Assembly (NCBI RefSeq): GCF_050920705.1
Contig: NZ_CP154799.1
Span: forward strand, 1,240,001-1,304,000
Origin: Regnicoccus_A sp014224355
GTDB taxonomy: Bacteria; Cyanobacteriota; Cyanobacteriia; PCC-6307; Cyanobiaceae
Length of the DNA stretch: 64,000 bases
Direction: 5' to 3'
The notes under the pieces are model-generated. The model did not search any database and was not told the origin of the DNA. It saw nothing but the letters and a program-made list of their open reading frames with translations. The position numbers and the translations under genes are program-made. The stretch's first letter is position 1. Every line of letters begins with the position of its first letter. Of this stretch, positions 25,370 to 35,271 are shown one piece after another.

Positions 25370-25405
25370 AAAAAAGTTGAAGCCCCCCGTGGGAATGGGG
25401 GGCTT
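25370..25405 (-). terminator. Intrinsic terminator for cp12 (also stops obg read-through)
   Basis: AAGCCCCCC (25380-25388) pairs with GGGGGGCTT (25397-25405) around an 8-base loop. On the minus strand the hairpin is followed by CAAC and six T (25375-25370), a canonical rho-independent terminator downstream of cp12. On the plus strand the same stem ends obg without a T-run. Confidence 0.8.
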
Positions 25406-25447
25406 GCTCAGGCGGCGCCAGGCCAGCCCCGATTCAGGCTTGGGCGA

Positions 25448-25666
25448 TCAGTCGTCGTAGACCCGGCACTCGGGGGCTTCCGGGTTGAGATCGCAATAGA
25501 CCTCAAGGGAATTCGGATCGTGGTCGTCCTCGGGATGGTGCGACTTGTATTCCTCGAGCGACTTGAGTTCGTCTTCGAGGTGACGCACCTTGGCTTCGTT
25601 GCCGACGGCCTTGGCCGTTTCGATCTCGATCTGATCCTTGCGGATGTGCTCGTCGATGGAAGTCAT
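25448..25666 (-). CDS. cp12: CP12, Calvin-cycle redox switch
   Basis: A 72-residue intrinsically disordered protein that, when oxidised, scaffolds an inactive complex of GAPDH and phosphoribulokinase and so shuts down the Calvin cycle in the dark. The N-terminal half is helical and charged (HIRKDQIEIETAKAVGNEAK). A central motif region reads VRHLEDELKSLEEYKSHHPE. The C-terminal loop CDLNPEAPECRVYDD has the two Cys (5 and 14 residues from the end) that form the GAPDH-binding disulphide. The N-terminal Cys pair of plant CP12 is missing, as in many cyanobacteria. It has its own terminator. Confidence 0.95.
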   Translation of the reverse strand: MTSIDEHIRKDQIEIETAKAVGNEAKVRHLEDELKSLEEYKSHHPEDDHDPNSLEVYCDLNPEAPECRVYDD

Positions 25667-25755
25667 AGGAAGGCCGGCCTTCGGCTACCGGAGCTTTTCG
25701 ATTCCACCATACGGGCCCCCTCCCGTGGGCCGCGGCCAATGTGATCCTGTGCTGA

Positions 25756-27698
<1,943 letters not shown>

Positions 27699-27702
<4 letters not shown>

Positions 27703-28361
27703 GCTCGCGAGGGAGGCCTCTGGCTCTCCAGGTAAGCAAACACGCTCTTGTCGCCCACATCGGCGGCGGCCTGCATCGGGAATTTGCGCAGGGTGAGGAT
27801 CAGCAGCAGCGCCGCCTCGACCGCCAGCAGGGTGAAGGTGGTGCGCCCATCGAGCAGGCCCACCAGGCGGCCCAGCAGCGCCAGCGGCAGCAGCAGGGTG
27901 ACTCCGATCGCTTCCGGCCGCTGGAAGCAGAAGAATTCCTTGAAACCCACCCCAGCCAAGGCCGCGAAGAATGGCCCTACAGCCCAGATCCAGCGGGAGT
28001 CGCCCGCCAGGGTCTCGAGCATGGCGTCGGGTCCCTGGTGCAGGGCCAGGGCCAGGCCACCTGCACAGCCCAGCAGCCAGAACAGCTGCAGGGCCCGGTG
28101 CAGTGGACGCAGATAGATGTGAATCCAGCGCAGGGCCAGCCCCAGTCCCGCGGCCATCAGCACCAGCCAGGGCCAGAGCCCCTGGCTGCCCCAGTTGGCC
28201 CACTGCAGCAGCAGGCCCGCCTGGGCCAGGGCCACCCCCAGCAGGGCCAGGCGGTAGCCGAGCACCTCGCGGCGGTCGAGAGCCGTGATCGTGAACGGTC
28301 CGTAGACGCCCTCGAACGACGGATCCTCGGGGCTGCCCTCGTGCCGGGTTTGATCGGTCAT
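27699..28361 (-). CDS. DUF2301 integral membrane protein
   Basis: A 220-residue membrane protein with a short acidic N-terminus (EGVYGPFTITALDRREVLGY) and about six hydrophobic segments. GVGFKEFFCFQRPEA in the second half is the conserved signature of DUF2301 proteins in cyanobacteria; the function is unknown. ATG 28361 overlaps the stop of the upstream GST gene (ATGA), and its stop overlaps the start of uup (GTGA), so the three minus-strand genes form one translationally coupled operon: GST-DUF2301-uup. Confidence 0.85.
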
Positions 28362-29311
28362 GGCTGGAGTCGCGCAGGAGCTGGGCCTGCCACCAGTGTG
28401 GCCAGATCCGCCCCCGCCGGAACGATTCCGGAGGGGTGCAGCGGAAAGAGGGCCCCGAAATAGTCGCGGCGCCAGGAGTCCGGGAAGCAGGTGGCGGCTA
28501 CCCCGGGGAGGGCGTAGAGGCGGGCGCGCCAGGCCATCAGGGCCGGGAAAGTCCAGAGGGGGCGGCGGCTGCAACCGAACAGGGGGGCATAGACCAGCTC
28601 CAGCCGGATCAGGGTCGGAAACAGGACCACATCCGCCAGGGTGAGCTGATCGCCGCACAGCCACGGGCCTCCCTCCTCGAGGGCACTCTCCGCCGCCTCG
28701 AGGCTGGCGAACAGCTCGGCTTCGGCCTGGTCATAGGCGGCCTGATTGCGCGCGAAGCCGCAGCGGTAGACCCCATCGTTCACGGTTCCCTGCAGCCGGT
28801 CGCGCCAGTGGCCGATGGCTTCCGCCTTGGACGCGGGCAGCAGATCCGGAGCCCCCTCCGGGGCCGGCCAGCGATTGAGCAGCTCGATCAGCCGGGCGCT
28901 CTCGTTCACCAGGATCCGGCGGCCGGGGCGGTCGTAGAGGGCGGGAACCGTGGCCCGGGCCCGGGGGTCACCGCCACTGCGCCGGTAAAGCTCCACCAGG
29001 GCCCTGGCTCCCTCGTAGGGGGCGTCGAACCGCCAGCGGCCTGCCCTGGGGTCGGGCTCCACCACCACCAGTTCCAGGCCGCCGGCGAGCTGGCGCAGGC
29101 ACCACACCAGCCAGGCCCGGTGCGCCCAGGGGCAGCTGCGTCCCACGATCAGTCCATGGACACCGGCCTGGCCCGCCGTGGCCGGCAGCTCCGGAGTGAC
29201 GGCGAAGGCGCTTTCAGGACGCCGGTAGTGACCTGCCGCGTCGGCTGGCCCCAGGCCAGCCATCAACCGGCGCCACTGGCAGCGCCAGGCGGCGCGCACG
29301 GTGGCCACCAC
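28358..29311 (-). CDS. Glutathionyl-hydroquinone reductase-like GST (Xi class)
   Basis: A glutathione S-transferase family enzyme of about 317 residues. The active-site motif SCPWAHRAWLVW (Cys near residue 60) in a thioredoxin-like domain, and the all-helical C-terminal half with YRCGFARNQAAYDQAEAELF and WLCGDQLTLADVVLFPTLIR, match the Xi class (YqjG/ECM4), which reduces glutathionyl-hydroquinones. The N-terminus upstream of ATG 29263 still looks conserved (VRAAWRCQWRRLMAGLGPAD), so GTG 29311 or 29308 is preferred; this start is uncertain. First gene of a coupled operon with DUF2301 and uup. Confidence 0.88.
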   Translation of the reverse strand: MVATVRAAWRCQWRRLMAGLGPADAAGHYRRPESAFAVTPELPATAGQAGVHGLIVGRSCPWAHRAWLVWCLRQLAGGLELVVVEPDPRAGRWRFDAPYEGARALVELYRRSGGDPRARATVPALYDRPGRRILVNESARLIELLNRWPAPEGAPDLLPASKAEAIGHWRDRLQGTVNDGVYRCGFARNQAAYDQAEAELFASLEAAESALEEGGPWLCGDQLTLADVVLFPTLIRLELVYAPLFGCSRRPLWTFPALMAWRARLYALPGVAATCFPDSWRRDYFGALFPLHPSGIVPAGADLATLVAGPAPARLQP

Positions 29312-29420
29312 CGGGGGGGAACAGCCATGGCAGTCTCCAGCGCTGGGTTCCGACTCTGGCCCGCAGTGGCCCGCCGCTGCGTCAGGCTGGACGCTGATCC
29401 GATCTGCAGGGCGGGTGGCG

Positions 29421-30359
29421 ATGGGTGCGGCAGAGGTTCTGGTGGTGGCCGGCACCCATGGCAACGAGCGCAACGCCCCCTGGCTGCTGAAGCACTGGCT
29501 GGGCCACCCCGGCAGTCTTGATTCCGCCGGCCTGGCCCTGCAGCTGGTGATCGGCAATCCGGCCGCCCTCGCGGCGGGACGCCGCTACATCGATCGCGAC
29601 CTGAACCGCTCCTTCACCAGCGCCCTTCTCGACACTCCCTCTCCGGCTGATCGGGAGATGCAGCGGGCCCGGGAGCTGCTCGCCCTGCACGGGCCCGCAG
29701 GATCACGGCCCTGCGCCCTGGTGATCGATCTGCACAGCACCACCGCGGCCATGGGCAATTCCCTGGTGGTCTACGGGCGGCGGCCACCGGATCTGGCCCT
29801 GGCGGCCGGGATCCAGGCGTTGCTGGGCCTGCCGATCTATCTGCATGAGGCCGATGCCAGCCAGCAGGGCTTTCTGATCGAGCGCTGGCCCTGTGGCCTG
29901 GTGATCGAGGTGGGCCCGGTGCCCCAGGGGGTCGTCAACGCTGCCATCTGCCGGCAGACCCATTTGGGCCTGGAGGCCGCGCTGACGGTGCTGGCCTCAG
30001 CCCGGCGGGGGTCGCTGGCCCTGCCCCGGAGCCTCACGGTGCACCGCCATCTGGGCAGCCTCGATCTGCCTCGGCATCCGGATGGCTCTCCGGCCGCCTG
30101 CCTTCACCCCCTGCGGCAGCACCGCGACTGGTTCCCGATCCGCCCTGGGGATCCTCTCTTCGAGACGGCCAGCGGGGAAACCCTGCGCTACCAGCCCAGC
30201 GACCCCGAGCCGCTCTGGCCGGTGTTCATCAACGAAGCGGCCTACGGCGAGAAGGGCATCGCCCTCAGCCTCACCCGTCGCGAACGCTGGCCCTGCGAAC
30301 CGGAGTGGCTGGAGGGTCTCCAGCAACTTGCCCTTCATCTGCGCCCTTCAGCCGCTTGA
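29421..30359 (+). CDS. Aspartoacylase (AspA/AstE-type zinc hydrolase)
   Basis: A 312-residue zinc carboxypeptidase-fold enzyme that hydrolyses N-acetylaspartate or a related N-acyl amino acid. VVAGTHGNERNAPWLLKHW supplies the zinc His and Glu. NPAALAAGRRYIDRDLNRSF contains the substrate-binding Arg pair (RYIDRDLNR). IDLHSTTAAMGNSLV gives the third zinc ligand His, and GLVIEVGPVPQGV the catalytic Glu. Cyanobacterial genes are annotated as probable aspartoacylase on this basis. ATG 29421 is chosen because the fold begins at once; the frame is open to 29301, overlapping the divergent GST gene. Confidence 0.93.
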   Translation: MGAAEVLVVAGTHGNERNAPWLLKHWLGHPGSLDSAGLALQLVIGNPAALAAGRRYIDRDLNRSFTSALLDTPSPADREMQRARELLALHGPAGSRPCALVIDLHSTTAAMGNSLVVYGRRPPDLALAAGIQALLGLPIYLHEADASQQGFLIERWPCGLVIEVGPVPQGVVNAAICRQTHLGLEAALTVLASARRGSLALPRSLTVHRHLGSLDLPRHPDGSPAACLHPLRQHRDWFPIRPGDPLFETASGETLRYQPSDPEPLWPVFINEAAYGEKGIALSLTRRERWPCEPEWLEGLQQLALHLRPSAA

Positions 30360-30368
30360 GCCGCCAGC

Positions 30369-30809
30369 TCAGAGTTCCGGGCTGACGGCTTCGGGCCCAG
30401 GCGCGTCGTCGGGCTCGGGTGATGGGGCCTCCTGGGGGGTCATGGTTTCCTCTCTGGGGGCGCCGTTGTAGAGCACCTTCACCACTGAGCGCCCATCAGC
30501 TGAGACCTCGATCTCGGTTTCAGCCGTGGGGGCCAGGTTGAGGATCTGCCAGCCGGGAGGCCCCCCGAGAAAGCGGAAGATGTAGCCCTCGGCATCGCCC
30601 TTGACCAGGCAGTCGCCGCCGCCTCGGTTGTACATGCAGGCATCCGGCCTGTAGGTGCCCAGGCCTCCATTGAGCCGCTCGGCGTACATGCGCGCCACGT
30701 TGGTGGCCCGCTGGCGGGTGAAGGGGAAGAGCTCATAGCTGTCCTGAGCCAGGCATGGCCTGGCTGCCACGACGGCCAGACAGGCCGAAAGGACAAGAAG
30801 TGGGCGCAT
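30369..30809 (-). CDS. Small exported protein, conserved in picocyanobacteria
   Basis: 146 residues. The signal peptide is clear: MRPLLVLSACLAVVAARPCL and then Ala-Gln. The mature part contains NVARMYAERLNGGLGTYRPD, CMYNRGGGDCLVKG with two Cys likely bridged, and GYIFRFLGGPPGWQILNLAP, then a Glu/Pro-rich tail of ~30 residues that looks disordered. No named domain is recognised. It is convergent with the aspartoacylase gene (9-base gap). Likely periplasmic or lumenal; function unknown. Confidence 0.75.
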   Translation of the reverse strand: MRPLLVLSACLAVVAARPCLAQDSYELFPFTRQRATNVARMYAERLNGGLGTYRPDACMYNRGGGDCLVKGDAEGYIFRFLGGPPGWQILNLAPTAETEIEVSADGRSVVKVLYNGAPREETMTPQEAPSPEPDDAPGPEAVSPEL

Positions 30810-30902
30810 GACGGGGATGCATCGACAGGACCACGGAAAGGTTCCGTGGAAGCGGCAACGATGGATCGGTTCGGCCCTGCTCAGGGGCGGCCCGTGTCCA
30901 GA

Positions 30903-31232
30903 TCAGCCACAGGCCCAGGTTCCCTGTTCCTTGGTGCAGGGCAGGTCCGTCGAGCTGCCGTCGGCCCAGTAGATGCGCAGCCTGTCGTCCGCGCTGTCCA
31001 TGCGGAAGGTCAGCGACTTGACCACGCCGGCTGGAGGCTTGCCGGCGGGGTCGGCGGGGTCGGGCCTCGCCGGACTGGCCAGGCGCTGCTCAACCTGCTG
31101 GAGACGCTGCTCCAGTTGGTCCAGCCGTTGACTCTCCTTGGAGGGAGTGCTGGGGCAGCCGGCCAGGCCAAGGGCCAGCAGACCCAGACCGCCGATGAGA
31201 AATGGTCTGGAGGCGCGTGAACGCAAGGGCAT
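30903..31232 (-). CDS. Small lipoprotein with coiled-coil segment
   Basis: 109 residues from ATG 31232. Basic start, hydrophobic segment and lipobox LGLAGC, so a lipid anchor on Cys near residue 26 is likely. A heptad-like stretch ESQRLDQLEQRLQQVEQRLA follows, then a Pro/Ala linker and a small C-terminal domain with RMDSADDRLRIYWADGSSTD and a Cys pair (C..TKEQGTWAC). ATG 31250 and 31265 are alternative starts. Architecture recalls small cell-envelope lipoproteins; no function can be assigned. Confidence 0.72.
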   Translation of the reverse strand: MPLRSRASRPFLIGGLGLLALGLAGCPSTPSKESQRLDQLEQRLQQVEQRLASPARPDPADPAGKPPAGVVKSLTFRMDSADDRLRIYWADGSSTDLPCTKEQGTWACG

Positions 31233-31277
31233 CGCAGCGGCGGATCGCATGGGGGCTCCGAACACCTAGCAACAGCC

Positions 31278-31415
31278 TCAGGCGTTGACCAGTCGTTCGC
31301 TCCAGTAGATGACGGCACCGAGGCGCTCCAGTTGGAGACGTCGCTGGCGCGCATGGCAGACGGGCACGGTTTCGGTGGAGCGGTTACCGCTCAGATCCCA
31401 GCAGATCAGAACCAT
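31278..31415 (-). CDS. Short hypothetical protein (45 residues)
   Basis: ATG 31415 to stop 31278 encodes a 45-residue protein: MVLICWDLSGNRSTETVPVC followed by a basic helix RQRRLQLERLGAVIYWSERL. The frame is open further upstream, but the composition there changes at this Met. The compact layout (beta strand, Cys, basic helix, strand) and position between the lipoprotein and psbA look gene-like. It is too short for confident assignment. Confidence 0.45.
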   Translation of the reverse strand: MVLICWDLSGNRSTETVPVCHARQRRLQLERLGAVIYWSERLVNA

Positions 31416-31569
31416 GGGTCGCCTTCTCGAAGGAGCTGAAGAGAATCTTAAGTCGCCCTGGTGTTCATTGGTACGGATTTCCCTCAGGGCGTGTCGAAGG
31501 CGACACAACTCGGCGGCCTGCTGGATCGGCTTTCGCGCCCGCCCCCCAGCGGAAGCAAACCTTAAGCGC

Positions 31570-31599
31570 TTCACACATCCTGCAATGGTCTGTTACATT
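31570..31599 (+). promoter_or_regulatory. Candidate psbA promoter
   Basis: TTCACA (31570-31575) and TACATT (31594-31599) are 18 bases apart, in an AT-richer patch of the otherwise GC-rich leader, about 100 bases before the psbA start. This fits a long leader as found for other cyanobacterial psbA genes. No Shine-Dalgarno sequence is seen just before the ATG. Confidence 0.45.
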
Positions 31600-31698
31600 G
31601 TGTCAGGCGAAGGGCTTTCGGGCCCACCGGACGGGTTTCCCGCTCCGGCACTTCGTCCTACCTAACCGACCCCTCCGGGGGCCTCTTACCTCGCTCTC

Positions 31699-32778
31699 AT
31701 GACCACCACCCTTCAGCAGCGCCAGGGCGCGTCTGCCTGGAGCCAGTTCTGCGAGTGGGTCACCTCCACCAACAACCGTCTCTACGTCGGTTGGTTCGGT
31801 GTGCTGATGATCCCCACCCTGCTGGCTGCCACGATCTGCTTCATCGTGGCCTTCGTCGCTGCTCCTCCCGTCGACATCGACGGCATCCGTGAGCCCGTTG
31901 CCGGCTCCCTCCTCTACGGCAACAACATCATCTCCGGCGCCGTTGTTCCTTCGAGCAACGCCATCGGCCTGCACTTCTACCCGATCTGGGAAGCCGCCAG
32001 CCTCGATGAGTGGCTGTACAACGGCGGTCCCTACCAGCTGGTGATCTTCCACTTCCTGATCGGCGTCTTCTGCTACATGGGCCGCGAGTGGGAACTCTCC
32101 TACCGCCTCGGCATGCGCCCCTGGATCTGCGTGGCCTACAGCGCCCCCGTGGCCGCTGCCTCGGCTGTGTTCCTGATCTACCCCTTCGGTCAGGGTTCCT
32201 TCTCCGACGGCATGCCCCTCGGCATCTCCGGCACCTTCAACTACATGCTGGTGTTCCAGGCTGAGCACAACATCCTGATGCACCCCTTCCACATGCTGGG
32301 TGTGGCCGGTGTGTTCGGTGGCTCCCTGTTCTCCGCTATGCACGGTTCGCTGGTGACCTCCTCCCTGGTGCGTGAAACCACCGAGAGCGAGAGCCAGAAC
32401 TACGGTTACAAGTTCGGCCAGGAAGAAGAGACCTACAACATCGTGGCTGCCCACGGTTACTTCGGTCGCCTGATCTTCCAGTACGCCTCCTTCAACAACA
32501 GCCGCAGCCTGCACTTCTTCCTGGCTGCCTGGCCTGTGATCGGCATCTGGTTCACCGCCCTCGGCGTGAGCACGATGGCCTTCAACCTGAACGGTTTCAA
32601 CTTCAACCAGTCGATCCTCGACGGCCAGGGCCGCGTGATCAACACCTGGGCTGATGTGCTGAACCGCGCTGGTCTGGGCATGGAAGTGATGCACGAGCGC
32701 AATGCTCACAACTTCCCGCTGGACCTGGCTTCTGCTGAAGCCACTCCCGTGGCGCTGACCGCTCCTGCGATCGGCTGA
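31699..32778 (+). CDS. psbA: Photosystem II D1 protein, Glu130 (high-light) form
   Basis: D1 is the reaction-centre subunit of photosystem II in the thylakoid; it carries the manganese cluster, Tyr-Z, the pheophytin and Q-B sites, and turns over in light. The 359-residue protein has Tyr161, Asp170, Glu189 and His190 at the standard places. It ends in a 15-residue tail (SAEATPVALTAPAIG) to be cut after Ala344 by CtpA. Residue 130 is Glu (YMGREWELSYR), the version linked to high-light D1:2 proteins, rather than Gln. Own promoter and a strong terminator frame it as a single-gene transcript. Confidence 0.99.
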   Translation: MTTTLQQRQGASAWSQFCEWVTSTNNRLYVGWFGVLMIPTLLAATICFIVAFVAAPPVDIDGIREPVAGSLLYGNNIISGAVVPSSNAIGLHFYPIWEAASLDEWLYNGGPYQLVIFHFLIGVFCYMGREWELSYRLGMRPWICVAYSAPVAAASAVFLIYPFGQGSFSDGMPLGISGTFNYMLVFQAEHNILMHPFHMLGVAGVFGGSLFSAMHGSLVTSSLVRETTESESQNYGYKFGQEEETYNIVAAHGYFGRLIFQYASFNNSRSLHFFLAAWPVIGIWFTALGVSTMAFNLNGFNFNQSILDGQGRVINTWADVLNRAGLGMEVMHERNAHNFPLDLASAEATPVALTAPAIG

Positions 32779-32826
32779 TGCGGCCGGTGGGTCCACCCGG
32801 ACCCGCCATCTGCATCACCACAATGA

Positions 32827-32857
32827 AAGCCCCTGCTTCGGCAGGGGCTTTTTGTTT
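32827..32857 (+). terminator. Strong intrinsic terminator of psbA
   Basis: AAGCCCCTGC (32827-32836) and GCAGGGGCTT (32841-32850) form a perfect 10-bp stem closed by a stable TTCG tetraloop, followed by TTTTGTTT. It sits 49 bases after the psbA stop. Confidence 0.95.
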
Positions 32858-32951
32858 GGCGTCACATCCTCGTCCAGGTTCACCGCAGGCTTCGAGCCAG
32901 CGAGATGCCGCTGCCGGGACGTGGTTCCTGTTCGTGGGGACTTTTTCGCCC

Positions 32952-33400
32952 ATGCGCTCTTCACTGCTCGCTGCTGCCTGCCTGCTGGGCCTGAGCACGG
33001 CCATTGCAAACCTGGAGGGGTCCGAGCAGAAACTGGAGCAGCTGGGAACGAAGGCGTTCCAGGACCAGTTGAAAGCCTTCCGCTCCGAGGTGAGCCGAGT
33101 GGCCAGTAACAAGAACACCACCCTGGAGGAGGCCGCCGCCGAGCTCAAGGACAAGGCCCAGCCGGTGCTGGCGGCAGGGGATGAACTCTCCCGCTCGGTG
33201 GAGTGCGAGGTACCCGAACAACCCTGCGGTCGGTGGGTTTGTGCGTCGGCCACTCGGGCTACCTCGACCCTCTGCGCTTTGGCTTTGCCCAGAGCGGACT
33301 GAGTTCAATCGCGGTGTGCGGCCGCGGAGCCTTGTTCAACATCCCGGCGGCTCGGAGCGGTGTCACCCGCACCAGCGTCGGATTGCCGGCCCCGTGCTGA
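32952..33400 (+). pseudogene. Small exported protein with a frameshift
   Basis: ATG 32952 starts a protein with a signal peptide (MRSSLLAAACLLGLSTAIAN), a helical charged middle (QLGTKAFQDQLKAFRSEVSR) and a Cys pair in VECEVPEQPCGRWVCASA. It then stops at 33302 after an out-of-character tail. The overlapping frame contains RFGFAQSGLSSIAVCGRGAL FNIPAARSGVTRTSVGLPAPC (split here) up to 33400, which looks like the true end of the same protein. The frame change falls between about 33268 and 33285. It may be a recent pseudogene or a sequencing error. Exported, function unknown. Confidence 0.65.
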
Positions 33401-33561
33401 GCTGGAGCGTTAAGCACCACCCGGAATAGGAACCCTCTGCTCCGGCGCTTATCCTCGCTGGCCGAACAGAGGGGCTGCCTGCCCAAAAGCCACCGCTTGC
33501 GGCCTGACAGCTTGATGGTGCCAAGCAGGGGGAGAGTTCCCCGCGATTTCTCGGGAATTGC

Positions 33562-34098
33562 TCATACGACGCCAGGCAACAGACCAGAGGCTTCAAGCTC
33601 ATCCGTGAAGCCAAAGGCCCGGGTGTCCTCAAGTCGATCAGGAAAGAGCACGCCATCGAGATGGTCGCACTCGTGCTGGACCACACGGGCGTGGAACCCA
33701 TCCACTGATCGTTCGATCAGATGGCCCTCTGAATCGAAGCCTCGGTAATGAACCCGCCTCCAGCGACTCACCTGTCCTCGCAGGCCCGGCACACTGAGAC
33801 ACCCCTCCCAGCCGAAATCGCGTTCCTTCTCGATCGGGGTGATCTCCGGATTGATCAGCACCGTTTCTGGTATCGGGTGCGCATCCGGATAGCGTGGGTT
33901 GACGGTGATTCCAAAGATCACCACTCGCAGCGGTACGGCGATTTGCGGAGCGGCCAGGCCCGCCCCATCACGTGCCGCCATGGTGTCCCGCAGATCCGTG
34001 ATCAAAGCAAGCAGATCAGGTGTTCCAAACCTGGTGACGGGGAGGGACATCTTTCGCAGACGTGGATCCCCCAGGCGCAGCACGGTTCGTTGTGTCAT
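33562..34098 (-). CDS. def: Peptide deformylase
   Basis: Def removes the formyl group from the N-terminal Met of new proteins. The 178-residue enzyme has the three family motifs: GAGLAAPQI, EGCLSVPG (metal-binding Cys) and QHECDHLDG (two metal-binding His and the catalytic Glu). Length is typical. The start ATG 34098 lies 24 bases behind a short reading frame (34123-34299) on the same strand, with which it is probably co-transcribed. Confidence 0.96.
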   Translation of the reverse strand: MTQRTVLRLGDPRLRKMSLPVTRFGTPDLLALITDLRDTMAARDGAGLAAPQIAVPLRVVIFGITVNPRYPDAHPIPETVLINPEITPIEKERDFGWEGCLSVPGLRGQVSRWRRVHYRGFDSEGHLIERSVDGFHARVVQHECDHLDGVLFPDRLEDTRAFGFTDELEASGLLPGVV

Positions 34099-34122
34099 GA
34101 ACGCTCCTCCATCCAGAAGTCC

Positions 34123-34299
34123 TCACTCCTCCTCGTTAACCTCACCCACAGGCACCAACCGGATCTGCTTGCAGTCAAGCTTGATCTCGAACTCTTCACC
34201 TGTCTTGAGATTGAGCAGGGCGGTGTAGGCCTTGCCCTTAACCATGCCGGCCCCATTCTCAAACTTGTGATCGCTGAATGATCTGGTGAGAACACACAC
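34123..34299 (-). CDS. 58-residue hypothetical protein upstream of def
   Basis: GTG 34299 (or ATG 34245) to TGA 34123. The sequence is protein-like: MVKGKAYTALLNLKTGEEFE followed by IKLDCKQIRLVPVGEVNEEE, with alternating hydrophobic/charged residues that suggest a small beta-barrel. Codon use fits a real gene. A stop lies a short way upstream of the GTG, so the gene cannot be much longer. The 24-base gap to def suggests co-transcription. No family recognised. Confidence 0.6.
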   Translation of the reverse strand: MCVLTRSFSDHKFENGAGMVKGKAYTALLNLKTGEEFEIKLDCKQIRLVPVGEVNEEE

Positions 34300-34353
34300 A
34301 ACGAGCTGATGGCGTTGCGGAAACCGCCTGATATCGATCGGTGATCCGAGTGC

Positions 34354-34749
34354 TCATGGCTGACCGCCCCAGGGCCTCCAACCCGACTGGCGAAAGAGGC
34401 GATAGGCCACGGTGCTGTTGACGATCGGATCCAGCAGCTGGTCAGGCGAGTGGATGCCCATTGTGGCCATCAACCGACGGTGGGCCGTGTAGTGGATCTG
34501 GAACAGCCCGAGGCAGGCCCCGGCACAGCCACGGGCGGTGGGGGATAGGCCGCTCTCCAGGCGTGCCAGCCGGATCGCCGACTCGTGGTGCGCAGCGGGC
34601 CATACCTGGCGGATGGCCGTGAGCACGTGGGATCGGCTCGCTTGATTGGCTTGAGCAGCGGGAGCCAGCCAGGCAGTGCCCCCAAGGGCCAGGGTTGCAC
34701 CAAGCAGCAGGGGGATGGATCGACCGGGAGAAACAGCGTGAAACGGCAT
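34354..34749 (-). CDS. Secreted lytic transglycosylase-like (lysozyme-fold) protein
   Basis: 131 residues: signal peptide to about residue 35 (ending AAQANQ), then a small SLT/lysozyme-like domain. ARLESGLSP holds the catalytic Glu (about residue 65). CAGACLGLFQIHYTAHRRLM is the usual G.FQI block with two Cys, and QLLDPIVNSTVAYRLFRQSG followed by WRPWG closes the domain. Such proteins cut peptidoglycan glycan strands. It is short but complete for a minimal domain. Single gene, minus strand. Confidence 0.85.
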   Translation of the reverse strand: MPFHAVSPGRSIPLLLGATLALGGTAWLAPAAQANQASRSHVLTAIRQVWPAAHHESAIRLARLESGLSPTARGCAGACLGLFQIHYTAHRRLMATMGIHSPDQLLDPIVNSTVAYRLFRQSGWRPWGGQP

Positions 34750-35088
34750 TCATCCACCCGGCCAATTGCGTCGGACGCTACCGGCTCCGAGGCAGGTTGA
34801 CCAGTGACCGACCCGTCAGCGAATTCTGCTCAGTGTCGACCTGCTGGAGCACCGTCTCCCGCGCCGGAGCACAGCACCCGGTAGCCCCATTTTTGCTGCT
34901 ACCTGTGAGCAACCAAGACAGGCATGGCTCCAACCGATGCCTGAGCGGCTCCATGAAGAAGGGCGCCCCGCTTGAGGCCTCTGATTCATCCATAGCCTCC
35001 CTGGCCCGCCCTGCCGGCACGGCAGGCAGGCCCTCCCGAGCTCCGGAGGCTCCAGACTGGTTCCCACTGCCCTGAACAAGGAGAGGCC
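34750..35088. other. Intergenic region upstream of smtA
   Basis: No supported gene. It separates the transglycosylase-like gene (minus) from the metallothionein gene (plus) and must contain both promoters. I see no clear SmtB-type 12-2-12 operator (an AT-rich TGAA...TTCA repeat). The only strong symmetry is the GC-rich hairpin at 35010-35026. Confidence 0.5.
35010..35026 (+). repeat. GC-rich inverted repeat upstream of smtA
   Basis: CCTGCCG (35010-35016) and CGGCAGG (35020-35026) form a 7-bp stem with a 3-base loop, 62 bases before the smtA start codon. It could be an operator or an mRNA hairpin; there is no T-run after it. Confidence 0.45.
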
Positions 35089-35271
35089 ATGACCACCACC
35101 CTGGAGAAACCAGCCGCGCTCCAGTGCGCCTGCCCAGGCTGTCACTGCACGGTCCAGGCGGACTCAGCGGTCCGCAGCGGCACCGTGCTCTTCTGCAGCG
35201 ACGCCTGCGCCACGGGACATCCCAACGGCGAGCACTGCCATGCCGGCTGCGGCTGCGAATGCCATGGCTGA
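35089..35271 (+). CDS. smtA: Bacterial metallothionein
   Basis: A 60-residue zinc/cadmium-binding metallothionein of the SmtA (BmtA) type. Ten Cys and several His are arranged as CACPGCHCTV, FCSDACATGHPNGEHC and GCGCECHG, the typical pattern that folds around a four-metal cluster with zinc-finger-like core. SmtA buffers cytosolic zinc and detoxifies metals. An SD-like AAGGAGAGG lies just before the ATG at 35089. Its end overlaps the start of the CDGSH gene by 8 bases. No smtB repressor gene is adjacent, unlike in Synechococcus PCC 7942. Confidence 0.95.
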   Translation: MTTTLEKPAALQCACPGCHCTVQADSAVRSGTVLFCSDACATGHPNGEHCHAGCGCECHG

